Assembly (NCBI GenBank): GCA_028281285.1
Contig: JANQKF010000022.1
Location: 1 to 64,000 of the forward strand
DNA: 64,000 nt
Reading direction: 5' to 3'
Source of the DNA: Cyclobacteriaceae bacterium
GTDB lineage: Bacteria > Bacteroidota > Bacteroidia > Cytophagales > Cyclobacteriaceae
In this document: positions 35,551 to 44,202 of the stretch, one piece after another
Layout of the letters: each line of letters starts with the position of its first letter
How positions within the stretch are numbered: position 1 is the stretch's first letter
The notes under the pieces: model-generated
Seen by the model: only the letters and a program-made list of their open reading frames with translations
The model's database searches: none
Told to the model about the DNA's origin: nothing
Translations under genes and position numbers: made by a program

Positions 35551-36791
35551 ATCTGCTACTTCTAAGTTGGAACTACATAAAGTCGAAGCCATTAAACACA
35601 CTGCTCAATGTGCTTCTAATGTCACTCGGAATTGCCATAATCATTGTATTGTTGCTGTTCAGTACCCAATTGGATAACAAACTCTCCCAGAATCAAAGAG
35701 GCATTGATTTGGTGGTAGGTGCAAAGGGCAGTCCGCTGCAGTTGATCTTGGCCAATGTTTTTCATATTGATTTTCCTACCGGAAATGTCAAACTGGATGA
35801 AGCCAAGAGACTTACAAGAAACCGATTGATCAAAACAGCAATTCCCTTGGCCCTTGGCGATAACTATCGGGGTTATAGAATAGTAGGAACGAATCATGAT
35901 TATTTCAACCTCTACAATGGGGAAATGGAAGAAGGAGAATTGTGGCGCTATAATCTTGAAACAATAATTGGTTCGAAGGTAGCCGAAAGTCTCGATTTGA
36001 AAATTGGAGATACTTTTTTTGGAGCTCATGGTATCAGTGTTGAAGGCATGGACCATGAGGAGGCAACATATGAGGTGGTGGGCATCATGAAGCAAATGAA
36101 TAACGTGCTTGACAACCTGATACTCACCAACATTGAAAGTGTATGGATGGCACATGAGCATGAAGAAGAGCATGAGGAGGGAGAGCACGCTGAAGAAAAG
36201 CAGCTGGGATCAGCTTATGAAACTGGGTTACCCGATGGCGATGAAGATGATGAGATTACCTCGATGTTGATTCAATATCGATCGCCCCTCGGAGCAGTGC
36301 AGATGCCGAGAATCGTTAATAGTAGCACTAATATGCAAGCGGCCTCTCCGGCATTTGAGACGGCCCGATTATTCTCTTTATTGGGCATTGGTGTCAACAT
36401 GATCCGGAGCTTCGCGTATATAATTATTATTGTATCCGGCCTAAGTATTTTTATTTCGCTATATAATGCCTTGAAAGACCGGAAATACGATTTAGCAATA
36501 ATGCGCTCGTTGGGAGCTTCTCGAGGCAAGCTCTTCGTTCATGTGATCTTTGAAGGAGTGATTATTACAGTGATTGGCGGGTTAATCGGGCTTGTATTAG
36601 GTCACGGATTAATGGAAGTACTGGCGAGTTATTATGAAAAGTCTGAGGAAGTTGGCATTACAGGCTATATATTTGTAAACCAAGAGGTTTGGATTTTGTT
36701 AATCAGTGTAGGTGTGGGTGTACTGGCATCAATTTTGCCAGCTTTCAATGCCTACAGAACAGATATATCAGGTGTGTTAGCGCAACAATAG
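35547..36791 (+). CDS. FtsX-type ABC permease with His/Glu-rich periplasmic loop
   Basis: The 414-residue protein has one N-terminal helix (LNVLLMSLGIAIIIVLLLFS), a large periplasmic domain and three C-terminal helices. The FtsX core is KDRKYDLAIMRSLGASRGKL. In the periplasmic domain, near residue 200, lies HEHEEEHEEGEHAEE, a run of six His and many Glu in about 20 residues that could bind zinc or nickel. The family is related to LolC/E-type mechanotransmission permeases. With the DUF3299 gene 4 bases downstream, the set resembles, from memory, the ZrgABCDE zinc system of Vibrio cholerae. The substrate is not proven. Confidence 0.88.
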   Translation: MNLLLLSWNYIKSKPLNTLLNVLLMSLGIAIIIVLLLFSTQLDNKLSQNQRGIDLVVGAKGSPLQLILANVFHIDFPTGNVKLDEAKRLTRNRLIKTAIPLALGDNYRGYRIVGTNHDYFNLYNGEMEEGELWRYNLETIIGSKVAESLDLKIGDTFFGAHGISVEGMDHEEATYEVVGIMKQMNNVLDNLILTNIESVWMAHEHEEEHEEGEHAEEKQLGSAYETGLPDGDEDDEITSMLIQYRSPLGAVQMPRIVNSSTNMQAASPAFETARLFSLLGIGVNMIRSFAYIIIIVSGLSIFISLYNALKDRKYDLAIMRSLGASRGKLFVHVIFEGVIITVIGGLIGLVLGHGLMEVLASYYEKSEEVGITGYIFVNQEVWILLISVGVGVLASILPAFNAYRTDISGVLAQQ

Positions 36792-36795
36792 ACCT

Positions 36796-37251
36796 ATGAA
36801 AACAATATTGAAAACATCGTTGATGCTCATTTTTTTCTCTGCAACTTTATTGGGCCAGGGGAACAAGGTGAATATTTGGAGAAGCCTTGCAGAAGTCGAT
36901 TATAAGATTGTCAAAGATGAATATGGCGATGCTTATGTACCGGTGTTCAATGAAGAAGCTAAGAAACTCGAGGGCAAGGAAGTTGAGGTAGACGGTTTCA
37001 TTATTCCGTTTGACGGTATGTTCCAACCTACGCAACTCATTCTCTCTTCTCTTCCTATAAGCGAATGCTTCTTCTGCGGATCAGGTGGTCCCGAGACTGT
37101 AATGGAAATTACAATGAAGGAGAAAATCAAATACACGGCAAAACGGATAAGAGTCAAGGGAAAGCTTAAATTAAATAGTGATAACCCTGACAAACTTATG
37201 TACATCCTTACGGATGGTGTATTTCTTGGGCTTGCCAAAGGAGCCTATTAA
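36796..37251 (+). CDS. DUF3299-type exported protein, copy 2
   Basis: The 151-residue protein has a signal peptide ending LLGQ. It shares with the 33100 copy the motifs NIWRSLAEVDY, EGKEVEVDGFIIPFD, SECFFCGSGGPETVMEI and RVKGKLKLNSDNPDKLMYIL. The CxxC pair is the clear candidate for a metal site. It is 4 bases after the permease stop and belongs to the same operon. Roles as periplasmic metal-binding accessory or metallochaperone are possible (inference from genomic context). Confidence 0.88.
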   Translation: MKTILKTSLMLIFFSATLLGQGNKVNIWRSLAEVDYKIVKDEYGDAYVPVFNEEAKKLEGKEVEVDGFIIPFDGMFQPTQLILSSLPISECFFCGSGGPETVMEITMKEKIKYTAKRIRVKGKLKLNSDNPDKLMYILTDGVFLGLAKGAY

Positions 37252-37306
37252 GTCTTAATGAAAGGTTAATCCTTAATCTTATTTAGGTTCGTACTAATTC
37301 CTGACC

Positions 37307-37314
37307 TAATTTCG
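37307..37314 (+). promoter_or_regulatory. -7-like element TAATTTCG
   Basis: It matches TAnnTTTG except for one C. The lipoprotein ATG is only 4 bases after it, so a transcript starting at the usual distance would have almost no leader. Confidence 0.35.
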
Positions 37315-37318
37315 CGGC

Positions 37319-37744
37319 ATGAAACGAATTTTTTCTCTATTAGCACTTGCATTGATCGTGATATCCTGTGGTCCCACAATAGATACTCAGGCACTAAGAG
37401 ATGAAGTATTGGATATTCATGACGAGGTAATGCCCAGAATGGGTGAGGTGATGTCACTGAGGAAAAAAGTGCTAACCAAATCCGAATCAGTTACGGATTC
37501 TACAGAACTCGAAAATCTCAAGGAAATAGCGTATAATCTGATCAAGGCAAATCAAGGAATGATGACCTGGATGAACGATTGGACCAAATCAGTAGGTAAT
37601 TTTTTGGACCAGGATGCCAAACCAATTGCGGGGGTAGATGTTAATAAAGTTGTTGAATACTTAGAAGAAGAAAAGAAACGAGTTTCTAAAGTAAGAGATG
37701 ACATTAATAACAGTATCAAAGAAGCCAAGGAAGTTCTCGAGTAA
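37319..37744 (+). CDS. Small helical lipoprotein
   Basis: The 141-residue protein has a lipobox LIVISCGPT with the lipidated Cys near residue 18. The mature part is almost wholly helical with heptad-like Leu/Val spacing (LRDEVLDIHDEVMPRMGEVM and VVEYLEEEKKRVSKVRDDIN), and a Trp-rich segment (MMTWMNDWTKSVGNFLDQ). It is a Bacteroidota-type lipoprotein without known function. Its 3' end overlaps the next gene by 47 bases. Confidence 0.7.
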   Translation: MKRIFSLLALALIVISCGPTIDTQALRDEVLDIHDEVMPRMGEVMSLRKKVLTKSESVTDSTELENLKEIAYNLIKANQGMMTWMNDWTKSVGNFLDQDAKPIAGVDVNKVVEYLEEEKKRVSKVRDDINNSIKEAKEVLE

Positions 37745-38492
37745 CAGACTACCAGGGAATTCATTCAAACTCCTGCTCCTTACTTTTTTAATTTTCAGTC
37801 TTTCCGGATGTATGGACCGGAACTACAATAGCAATTCATTTCTCAGAAAAAACCCTATTCGTGATTGCGAGGGAAAGGTGCCTGTAGATAGAAGACGTGA
37901 AAAAATTGAATTTGGACGACATATTAGTCCAAGTAAGAACATTTCCTTGTTATCTCCGATTGTGGTATTCAAAGCGCGTCAAAGAGGCCCCATCGATAGT
38001 GCTTATTTAGCCAAGACTACTCTCATTATCAAAGACAGCATAGAGAACCAATTTATCACTAGTGAATGGGTAGATAAATTGATTCCCAAGACTTACGATC
38101 TTGAAAATGAGGATTCTGATCGGCTAAAAGATATGATGTTCATCTATAAACAAGATACTGTTGACTATTCTTCGTGGTTTGTAGCTGAGAGTTTTCTTAC
38201 GACTAATAATGAGGGGTATTCCTTGCTGATGGTACTGGATGGTATCATTGGATTTGATGGAGCTGAGGTCCGGGATCGCTACTTTTGGAGGCCTGAGGAA
38301 ATCGGTCCGTACAGGCATTCCGAGCTAACCGGAAATCATCTATTGTTTTTCCTGATCGACAACAAATCGAAGAAGATCACATTTGCTGACCATTACGTAT
38401 TTCATTGTGATATTCGAATTCATAATTCTTTAAAGAAAGTTTTGGAATACGCCTACTTACAATTACTGAATGTAAGGTTTGAGGAAATTTGA
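37698..38492 (+). CDS. Lipoprotein, member 1 of a tandem paralogue pair
   Basis: The 264-residue lipoprotein starts at ATG 37698, the only plausible start before its lipobox FSLSGC at about 38. It shares with the next gene the motifs SxFxxKxPIxxC, ISPSKNISLLSP, DSIENQF, DTVDYSSW, GIIGFD and FFLIDNKSKKITFADHY, and a C-terminal HCDIR...KVLEYAYLQLLNVRF. The order is conserved. Two Cys after the lipobox Cys are kept. The family is unknown to me. It overlaps the upstream lipoprotein gene by 47 bases. Confidence 0.7.
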   Translation: MTLITVSKKPRKFSSNRLPGNSFKLLLLTFLIFSLSGCMDRNYNSNSFLRKNPIRDCEGKVPVDRRREKIEFGRHISPSKNISLLSPIVVFKARQRGPIDSAYLAKTTLIIKDSIENQFITSEWVDKLIPKTYDLENEDSDRLKDMMFIYKQDTVDYSSWFVAESFLTTNNEGYSLLMVLDGIIGFDGAEVRDRYFWRPEEIGPYRHSELTGNHLLFFLIDNKSKKITFADHYVFHCDIRIHNSLKKVLEYAYLQLLNVRFEEI

Positions 38493-38542
38493 GGTGTCAT
38501 TAGGTTAACTTTAACCTTACAGGGCATTATTTTTTAATCCTG

Positions 38543-38550
38543 TATCTTCG
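38543..38550 (+). promoter_or_regulatory. -7-like element TATCTTCG
   Basis: It differs from TAnnTTTG by one base and lies 10 bases ahead of the lipoprotein ATG at 38561. TTTTTTAATCC upstream may act as the -33 region. Confidence 0.35.
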
Positions 38551-38560
38551 ACTTTTAACT

Positions 38561-39280
38561 ATGAAGTTCTTCAACCTACTATCCATGGTGCTGATTTTGG
38601 CCTTGATCCTCACCTCTTGTGGTGATTATGGCTCGTTGAGATCCAACCCATTTGAATCAAAATTTCCCATTGCCAAGTGTTCTAGAAAGATTGACGTGGC
38701 AGACCCTGAACCCGTTTTGGAATTGGGCAAGTTCATAAGCCCTCAAAAAGGAATTTACCTTTTGACTCCATATGTTAGGCTATCATCAACCTACTTGACC
38801 ACGGGGCAGGATTCGGTCTATTTGGATAAAATGACCGATTACCTCGGAAACAGAATAGAGAATCAATTTCTTCAATTGGATTGGATAGAAGGGGTGGTGC
38901 CTGCCAACCTGGCTAATCTAAGTGCAGATACAACAGGGGTACCACCATCAGTTGCTGAAATGGTGACCGGAGTGCTGGAGCGCGATACGATCGACTATCG
39001 AAATTGGAATGTGCCCGCTGATCTCCTTCTTCCAAACAGTGATCAATACACGTTGTTATTCTTCATCAATGGGATTATTGGCTTCGATGACATGACGGAG
39101 AACGAAAACTACTTCTACTTTTTTCTTATCGATAATGAAGCGCGCAAAGTGTCCTATGCGGATTTCTTCAAATACAGATGTGACGTTCGAAATACCAACG
39201 GACTAAGAAAGGTACTGGACTATGGCTACCTCAAACTTCTGGACGTTCGCTTTCCGGAGGGTAGAGAAAATACAGACTAG
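38561..39280 (+). CDS. Lipoprotein, member 2 of a tandem paralogue pair
   Basis: The 239-residue lipoprotein has a lipobox LILTSCGDY. It shares all of the motifs listed for the gene at 37698, for example SNPFESKFPIAKC, ISPQKGIYLLTP, NRIENQF, DTIDYRNW, INGIIGFD and FFLIDNEARKVSYADFF. It ends in a similar RCDVR...KVLDYGYLKLLDVRF. An extra stretch near LSADTTGVPPSVAEM is unique to this copy. It probably arose by tandem duplication. The function is unknown. It ends one base before the convergent cytochrome gene. Confidence 0.72.
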   Translation: MKFFNLLSMVLILALILTSCGDYGSLRSNPFESKFPIAKCSRKIDVADPEPVLELGKFISPQKGIYLLTPYVRLSSTYLTTGQDSVYLDKMTDYLGNRIENQFLQLDWIEGVVPANLANLSADTTGVPPSVAEMVTGVLERDTIDYRNWNVPADLLLPNSDQYTLLFFINGIIGFDDMTENENYFYFFLIDNEARKVSYADFFKYRCDVRNTNGLRKVLDYGYLKLLDVRFPEGRENTD

Positions 39281-39281
39281 A

Positions 39282-39722
39282 CTATTGATCTGATTTCAGT
39301 GCATTCTCAACCCGATCGATGGTCATTCCTTTTGCTGAGTTACCCCATGAGTTACTGATATAGGTAACGATTTCAGCAATCTCTAAATTGGTGAGCTGTG
39401 GATTTGCAGGCATGGGTTGATTAAAGTCAATTTCATTTACAGTGATGGGACCTCTCTGGCCATATTTGATGATCCTTGCAGCGCGATCCAGGTCGGCCAT
39501 TAAATAATCTGATGACTTGAGTGGAGGTATTAAGCGGCCCAAACCCTCCCCTTGATCTGTATGACAATTCGTGCAATAGGTTTCGTAGAGCTTTTTGCCA
39601 TTCGAATAGTATTGGAGTTCTTTTTGGTCAAGGTTTTTGACACCGCTCTGATCACCGGATGACTTGTTATCTCCACAACTGAATAAGGCAATTGCCAGTA
39701 CTATGAAGACAGACTTCTTCAT
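39282..39722 (-). CDS. Cytochrome c, lipoprotein
   Basis: The 146-residue protein has a lipobox ALFSCGDN. One heme c site is seen as YCTNCHTDQGEGLGRLIPPL (CxxCH, near residue 50). A distal Met ligand is likely in QPMPANPQLTNLEIAEIVTY. It is a class I mono-heme cytochrome, lipid-anchored in the periplasm, that should carry electrons to a terminal oxidase. It is the last gene of the hemJ/SCO/cytochrome operon and overlaps the SCO gene by 4 bases. Confidence 0.92.
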   Translation of the reverse strand: MKKSVFIVLAIALFSCGDNKSSGDQSGVKNLDQKELQYYSNGKKLYETYCTNCHTDQGEGLGRLIPPLKSSDYLMADLDRAARIIKYGQRGPITVNEIDFNQPMPANPQLTNLEIAEIVTYISNSWGNSAKGMTIDRVENALKSDQ

Positions 39723-40360
39723 TGATATTCGGCCAGAAGTTTAGGAATGTCATTGATCAAGCGATCCACCTCGTTGGCTTTCGTACCATCGTAAAGTCCT
39801 CTGATGCGCTTTTGCTTATCGACCAGTATAAATGCACCGCTATGAATAAATCCACCTGCCGCGGTTTCATCTTCACCTGCGGTGACATAGTAGCCCGTTT
39901 CGGCTATGTCATAAATCTTGTCCTTGTCTCCGGTTACAAAGTGCCAGACAGAATTGTCCATTACTCCAATCTTTTCGGAATAGTCCTTTAGATAAGCAAC
40001 GGTATCATGGTCAGGGTCAATTGTATGTGATAGCAAGGCAAATTCAGTATTGTCTTTGTAAGTATCATAAATCCTGATCATCTGCTGTTTCATAATAGGA
40101 CAGATCGTAGGGCAGGTGCCGAAAAAGAAATCAGCTACGTAGATTTTACCCTCAAAGGTGGCAGGGGTCACTTCCATGCTATCTTGATCTGTAAACGAAT
40201 AGTCACCCACTGTGTGGTACACAGTATCTAGTTTCCCATTATTCTCCACATAGTCGGTTCTTCCAAGGATAGGCAATTTGGCCGATTGCTGCTCACTGCA
40301 TGCGGCTAGTCCAAGAGTGATGCAGAGAAGGATTAAAAGTCGAAGGGGCTGTCTATTCAT
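39719..40360 (-). CDS. SCO1/SenC-family copper chaperone, lipoprotein
   Basis: The 213-residue protein has a lipobox LGLAACSEQ. The thioredoxin-like fold has the copper-binding FFGTCPTICPIMKQQ (CxxxC) and the conserved His in HSGAFILVDKQ. The family delivers copper to the CuA centre of cytochrome c oxidase or acts as a thiol reductase. Its position between hemJ and a cytochrome c gene supports a respiratory role. It overlaps hemJ by 8 bases and the cytochrome gene by 4, so it is translationally coupled. Confidence 0.92.
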   Translation of the reverse strand: MNRQPLRLLILLCITLGLAACSEQQSAKLPILGRTDYVENNGKLDTVYHTVGDYSFTDQDSMEVTPATFEGKIYVADFFFGTCPTICPIMKQQMIRIYDTYKDNTEFALLSHTIDPDHDTVAYLKDYSEKIGVMDNSVWHFVTGDKDKIYDIAETGYYVTAGEDETAAGGFIHSGAFILVDKQKRIRGLYDGTKANEVDRLINDIPKLLAEYQ

Positions 40361-40892
40361 TTTTAAGTCTTAGTCTTTTATAAATACGGATGGCAATCAT
40401 CAATACAATGGTGACCAAAAGAAAGCCTATTGTCCCTTTGATCCAGTCCAGCTCGTTTTTCAAAACGATAATGAACACCACAGAAATCAAAATCAATGTG
40501 GCAATCTCATTAAAGATCCTAAGCTGTGTAGAAGTGTATTTGACAATGCCTTTCTGTAAATCCTGATAGATTTTATGGCAAATGAAATGGTAGATGTATA
40601 GGATCAAAACAAAGCCAAGTTTTACTCTCATGAAAGGCAAATCCAACATAGCCGGCAGCTCAACCACCATCCATGTTCCGAACAACAGGGTTAGTACAGC
40701 AGAGGGCCACGTAATGATGGTCCATAACCTTTTTGACATCATGGCCAGTTGGTTTCCGAGAATGGACTTTTCAGGTTCCGGTTTTCCGGCAGCTTCAACC
40801 TGGTATATGAAAAGCCGGACAATATAAAACAGCCCTGCAAACCAGGTAACGATAAAAATAATATGAAGTGCCTTAATGTAGGGATCTGCCAT
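40353..40892 (-). CDS. hemJ: Protoporphyrinogen IX oxidase HemJ (CopD-like)
   Basis: The 179-residue membrane protein has four to five helices. It starts with IKALHIIFIVTWFAGLFYIV, the HemJ signature with an early conserved His, and contains MRVKLGFVLILYIYHFICHK with the conserved Lys and later His. HemJ oxidises protoporphyrinogen IX during heme synthesis. It heads the operon with SCO and cytochrome c. A full -7 element lies 8 bases upstream, so the transcript leader is very short. Confidence 0.87.
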   Translation of the reverse strand: MADPYIKALHIIFIVTWFAGLFYIVRLFIYQVEAAGKPEPEKSILGNQLAMMSKRLWTIITWPSAVLTLLFGTWMVVELPAMLDLPFMRVKLGFVLILYIYHFICHKIYQDLQKGIVKYTSTQLRIFNEIATLILISVVFIIVLKNELDWIKGTIGFLLVTIVLMIAIRIYKRLRLKNE

Positions 40893-40900
40893 ATTGGTGG

Positions 40901-40908
40901 CAAAGGTA
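40901..40908 (-). promoter_or_regulatory. -7 promoter element TACCTTTG for hemJ
   Basis: The minus strand reads TACCTTTG, a full TAnnTTTG match 8 bases upstream of the ATG. The leader would be only about 0-5 bases. Confidence 0.55.
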
Positions 40909-40919
40909 CATTACGAACG

Positions 40920-41753
40920 TCAGAAAGTCAGCGGCTTTAACCTTTCCTTAACCAAAACTGTATCGCCAAGCCTGATTTCTCCTTCAGTGGCAGGTATGCA
41001 GTTCTGAGCGAACAGAATGCCACGCTCACTTTTCCGATAGGTAGAGAGTGTTCTCAAGGGCTCTTTTCCTTTCTCAGCAGTTTCCAAATCAACCGTAGTC
41101 ATTACACATCGTGCACATGGTTTGACTCCATGAAGAGTGATCCCATTGATTTCAAACTGGCCCAGTTCATCTTCAATATGTGGATGACCTCCGGATAATA
41201 TAATATTCGCCCGGAACCGACCAATGGGTAAATCTGGCCCCGCAATCCTGGCGTTAAGTAATTCCATGGAGGCTTCACTGACAATATTGATTGGATACCC
41301 ATCGGCAAAACTCACTTTATTTTCTTGATCAACAGAGTAGTCTGGATCGGTTGGTCTAATCGAGTCGTCTGGCATGTACATAAGTCGACATTCGAAACCA
41401 AAAAAGTCCGTGAACCACTGACTCACTTTTCTGCTTACCTCAACGGCATCACAAGTATCTGCCCAAACGGTTACTGATTCACGTTGATCGGATTCGGGAG
41501 TCAATGGTGCTGAGATGTTTAATTCAGGATTATTTTTGTGAGTGATAACCAACTTATTGTCCTCAATGCTGGGTTGAAGCAAAGCCATCTGGGTATAGTC
41601 GCGCTGATGAATAAAGACGTTATTCTCATTAACTAAAGCCCACCTACGGTCATACTGAAAGCCCCTGGGTTGAACGACAGCTGAATTCAAAGCAATTCCT
41701 GCCAGTGATTTAACCGGGAATATATTGAGGCCTGAAATTCTTAAAGGCTCCAT
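40920..41753 (-). CDS. MOSC-domain protein (MOSC_N plus MOSC)
   Basis: The 277-residue protein has an N-terminal beta-barrel MOSC_N domain (INIFPVKSLAG-like ISGLNIFPVKSLAGIALN; FQYDRRWALVNENN). The MOSC domain carries the Cys-containing KPCARCVMTTVD motif used to hold molybdenum cofactor or sulfur, and RFRANIIL. It is the length of YcbX/mARC-like proteins. It probably performs a molybdenum-cofactor-dependent reduction of N-hydroxylated compounds (family knowledge). It stands alone. Confidence 0.88.
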   Translation of the reverse strand: MEPLRISGLNIFPVKSLAGIALNSAVVQPRGFQYDRRWALVNENNVFIHQRDYTQMALLQPSIEDNKLVITHKNNPELNISAPLTPESDQRESVTVWADTCDAVEVSRKVSQWFTDFFGFECRLMYMPDDSIRPTDPDYSVDQENKVSFADGYPINIVSEASMELLNARIAGPDLPIGRFRANIILSGGHPHIEDELGQFEINGITLHGVKPCARCVMTTVDLETAEKGKEPLRTLSTYRKSERGILFAQNCIPATEGEIRLGDTVLVKERLKPLTF

Positions 41754-41781
41754 TGGTCTATAGTTTTAGATGTCAAGCGTC

Positions 41782-42636
41782 TTAGCGCCAGTATTGATAT
41801 CTGCTAACTTCGGAAAGTTTGAGCTTAAAACCATTCCAATTGTCCAGGTAAATAAGCAGGTTGGGATATTCCTTTTGAAATCGATAGGTATTGTTCTTGT
41901 CATTATCCAGTAATGCATTCACTTCCCAATATTCAGGATGTTCGGATACTTCGAACCGCGCATCATAGATATGAGGTCTTCGGGCTTTGGTGTCTACCTG
42001 ACTTTGGACAACACGGTGATTAAAAACCAAGCCACCTTCAAATTTCAAACTCCTGAGAAGTGTTGAGAGCTGGTCTTCCCAGATCAAATTGTTGCCCTCT
42101 ATTTCCATGGTTCCATGCCCTGAACCATCAAAATAACTGTTGTAATCATAGCGATATCCACCTTCCGATCTTGTGAATTGCTTGAATGTATTGCCGCACC
42201 ATTCCTGACCTGTATGGGTCATTTTGTGCATACTCTCGATTTGATCCCTCGGAAGAAAAATGCTGGTGAGGAAGTGATACGGGTAATTCTCAGTTTCAAA
42301 TCGAGCAAACTTGTTCACCTTGAATACACTAAAAAGGTCGTCCCGATTATAATCATCCGTTTTGACGTTGAATTCTTCATTGAACTCTTCTTTTACGGTA
42401 ATATGGACGTAATCAAACTGTCGGGGTTTGCCGTAGATGATCATCTTGGCATCGTAATGGGCAACTTCCGCCTTACCATCTTCCCAGACTTTGTCCATGG
42501 CCCATTCGTTATTGAAATGGGGACTATTAGCAGCTCTTTTGGGTTCTGACGAAGAATCACCACAAGATATCAGTCCTGCAAAAAGCAGCAATGCGAAAAT
42601 GAGTTTGGTTTTTTCAGCAGCAACCACCGCCATCAT
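41782..42636 (-). CDS. Lipoprotein downstream of arsM
   Basis: The protein has 284 residues from ATG 42636; an ATG six codons earlier is also possible. The lipobox is LLFAGLISCGD. The mature part has GKAEVAHYDAKMIIYGKPRQ and a notable HTGQEWCGNTFKQF, with one conserved-looking Cys. It overlaps the last bases of the ArsM gene. Similar lipoproteins are, from memory, sometimes mislabelled as septum formation inhibitor Maf; nothing here supports a Maf fold. The role is unknown. Confidence 0.7.
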   Translation of the reverse strand: MMAVVAAEKTKLIFALLLFAGLISCGDSSSEPKRAANSPHFNNEWAMDKVWEDGKAEVAHYDAKMIIYGKPRQFDYVHITVKEEFNEEFNVKTDDYNRDDLFSVFKVNKFARFETENYPYHFLTSIFLPRDQIESMHKMTHTGQEWCGNTFKQFTRSEGGYRYDYNSYFDGSGHGTMEIEGNNLIWEDQLSTLLRSLKFEGGLVFNHRVVQSQVDTKARRPHIYDARFEVSEHPEYWEVNALLDNDKNNTYRFQKEYPNLLIYLDNWNGFKLKLSEVSRYQYWR

Positions 42637-43585
42637 AGAAATAAGTCGAATCACTTATAAAGATATCATCTCGCTTAAGGTTGCCCAAGGCATTCGCGGT
42701 TTTATCACACACGGCCAAGGGCTGGTTCGGCAATAATACATGTCCTTTTTCATCATCGAAATATTCTTGATCCCCGTAGTAGATGGCTGTTTTGCCAGTG
42801 AAAACACATGGGCCATCCTCAGGCATCGGATCTTTGATTGCACAGACTTCAACGCTTTCAATGAAAATAATCTCATCGATGTTGTAATTCTTTGGGTCCA
42901 GAATACGGTAAGGCCTTTTTGCCCTGATCTCCACCGTACCGAAACCAACACTTGTAATAAGATCTATGTATTCTTTAAGTGGTAAGGCTCCACTGAGACA
43001 CAGGGCTCTAAGTCGTTCGTCATTTTTTAAGTTTTCCGGCATAGGATACTCACAAACGGGATCGGATAGCACCAATCTACCGTTTGGCTTGAGTACGCGA
43101 TACATTTCTTGCAGGGCCTTTTTCAGGTCTTCTACTTTGAAGATATTGAATAGGCAATTTTGAGCGGCAACATCAATACTCGAATCGGGAACCGGAAGAT
43201 TCAACGCATCTCCTTTTTTCAGCTCGATGAAATTGGAATCAAACCAGTCATTGGCCGTTTCAGCTTCTTTGAAGTTATCGACCGATGCCTCCAGCATCTC
43301 ATCCACCACATCAACACCGATGATATTTCCCTTCTCTCTGCTGAAATAACTGAATTGCAATAATTCCATTCCTCCGCCAACACCCACATAGAGTACTTTG
43401 GGGTTATTCACTAGATCCCGAGGATTCACAGTGCTTCCACATCCATAGTTCATGTCCAACATCTTGGCCGGAATAGTGAGTCCGGGTAATTCCCAAACCG
43501 GAGTGGTAGTACAACACAATCCAACATCAGGTGTCAAAGCCGCCTCTTTGTAGACGTCTTTTGTGGTCTCTAAATAATCGCTCAT
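42614..43585 (-). CDS. arsM: Arsenosugar-type arsenite methyltransferase ArsM
   Basis: The 323-residue SAM-dependent methyltransferase has LCCTTTPVWELPGL near the N-terminus, typical of the arsenosugar-linked ArsM group. The SAM motif is VLYVGVGGGMELLQFSYF. Later segments are GVDVVDEM and LNLPVPDSSIDVAAQNCLFN. The protein ends in YFYDGGGCC. Cys residues near residues 24-25, 150, 185-205 and at the end could bind arsenite. It overlaps the transferase gene by one base (TAATG). It should methylate arsenite as a step in detoxification or arsenosugar formation. Confidence 0.85.
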   Translation of the reverse strand: MSDYLETTKDVYKEAALTPDVGLCCTTTPVWELPGLTIPAKMLDMNYGCGSTVNPRDLVNNPKVLYVGVGGGMELLQFSYFSREKGNIIGVDVVDEMLEASVDNFKEAETANDWFDSNFIELKKGDALNLPVPDSSIDVAAQNCLFNIFKVEDLKKALQEMYRVLKPNGRLVLSDPVCEYPMPENLKNDERLRALCLSGALPLKEYIDLITSVGFGTVEIRAKRPYRILDPKNYNIDEIIFIESVEVCAIKDPMPEDGPCVFTGKTAIYYGDQEYFDDEKGHVLLPNQPLAVCDKTANALGNLKRDDIFISDSTYFYDGGGCC

Positions 43586-44202
43586 TAATTTGCTAAATAG
43601 TCTGTATTAAATGTCTTGGCCCAACTGCCCAGGTCCTTTTCTGTATCAATATCCTTTAAGACGGGTAGCTCATGGTAGGTCAAATTCAGCCTTGCAAAAT
43701 CTTCCAAAGTGGAGATGAACACTTCATCGGTGCTCCAGGCCTTATTTTCGAACAACTGAGGTGAATATTGGCTCATTCCCAAAAGGTAATATCCTCCATC
43801 TTCTGCAGCTCCAACCACCGCATTTTTTGATTTCAACGATGTAAAGGCCTCTTCTACAATGGAGGAAGTCAAATCCATACAGTCACTTCCAATGATGGCT
43901 ACTCTTTCGTAACCTTTTTCAAAGGCCTTTTTGAAAGCGTTTTTCATCTTTTCGCCAAGATTTTCCCCGTGTTGCAACGCCTTATCGAATTGGGTCCTAT
44001 CCCATAAATCGGACGATTCAATACTGTCGTTGTAATACACCACTTTATCAATTTGAAGATCTTGGGTAACCTTGCGAGTGTGATATAGAAGTTGATAGTA
44101 GATGGCAAGCGCCACCTCATTGCCAACAGTCTTGGCCAGGCGTGTTTTCACCTTTCCTAGTTCGGGATTCCGGACGAATATGATCAGCAAATCTTTATTC
44201 AT
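43585..44202 (-). CDS. TIGR04282-type glycosyltransferase/CofC-like protein
   Basis: The protein has 205 residues from ATG 44202, which overlaps the rhodanese stop as ATGA. A longer start is therefore rejected. The sequence LLIIFVRNPELGKVKTRLAK is the signature of the rSAM/selenodomain-associated transferase 1 family. VAIIGSDCMDL and VGAAEDGGYYLLGM match the same DUF2064-type nucleotidyl or glycosyl transferase fold. This group commonly sits with arsM and arsS in arsenosugar clusters. No arsS is seen in the window. Confidence 0.82.
   Translation of the reverse strand: MNKDLLIIFVRNPELGKVKTRLAKTVGNEVALAIYYQLLYHTRKVTQDLQIDKVVYYNDSIESSDLWDRTQFDKALQHGENLGEKMKNAFKKAFEKGYERVAIIGSDCMDLTSSIVEEAFTSLKSKNAVVGAAEDGGYYLLGMSQYSPQLFENKAWSTDEVFISTLEDFARLNLTYHELPVLKDIDTEKDLGSWAKTFNTDYLAN

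Noticed and set aside
35622..36188. 188-codon antisense frame inside the FtsX permease
   Set aside because: It is a mirror of the permease coding, with no promoter and no similarity to a known family.
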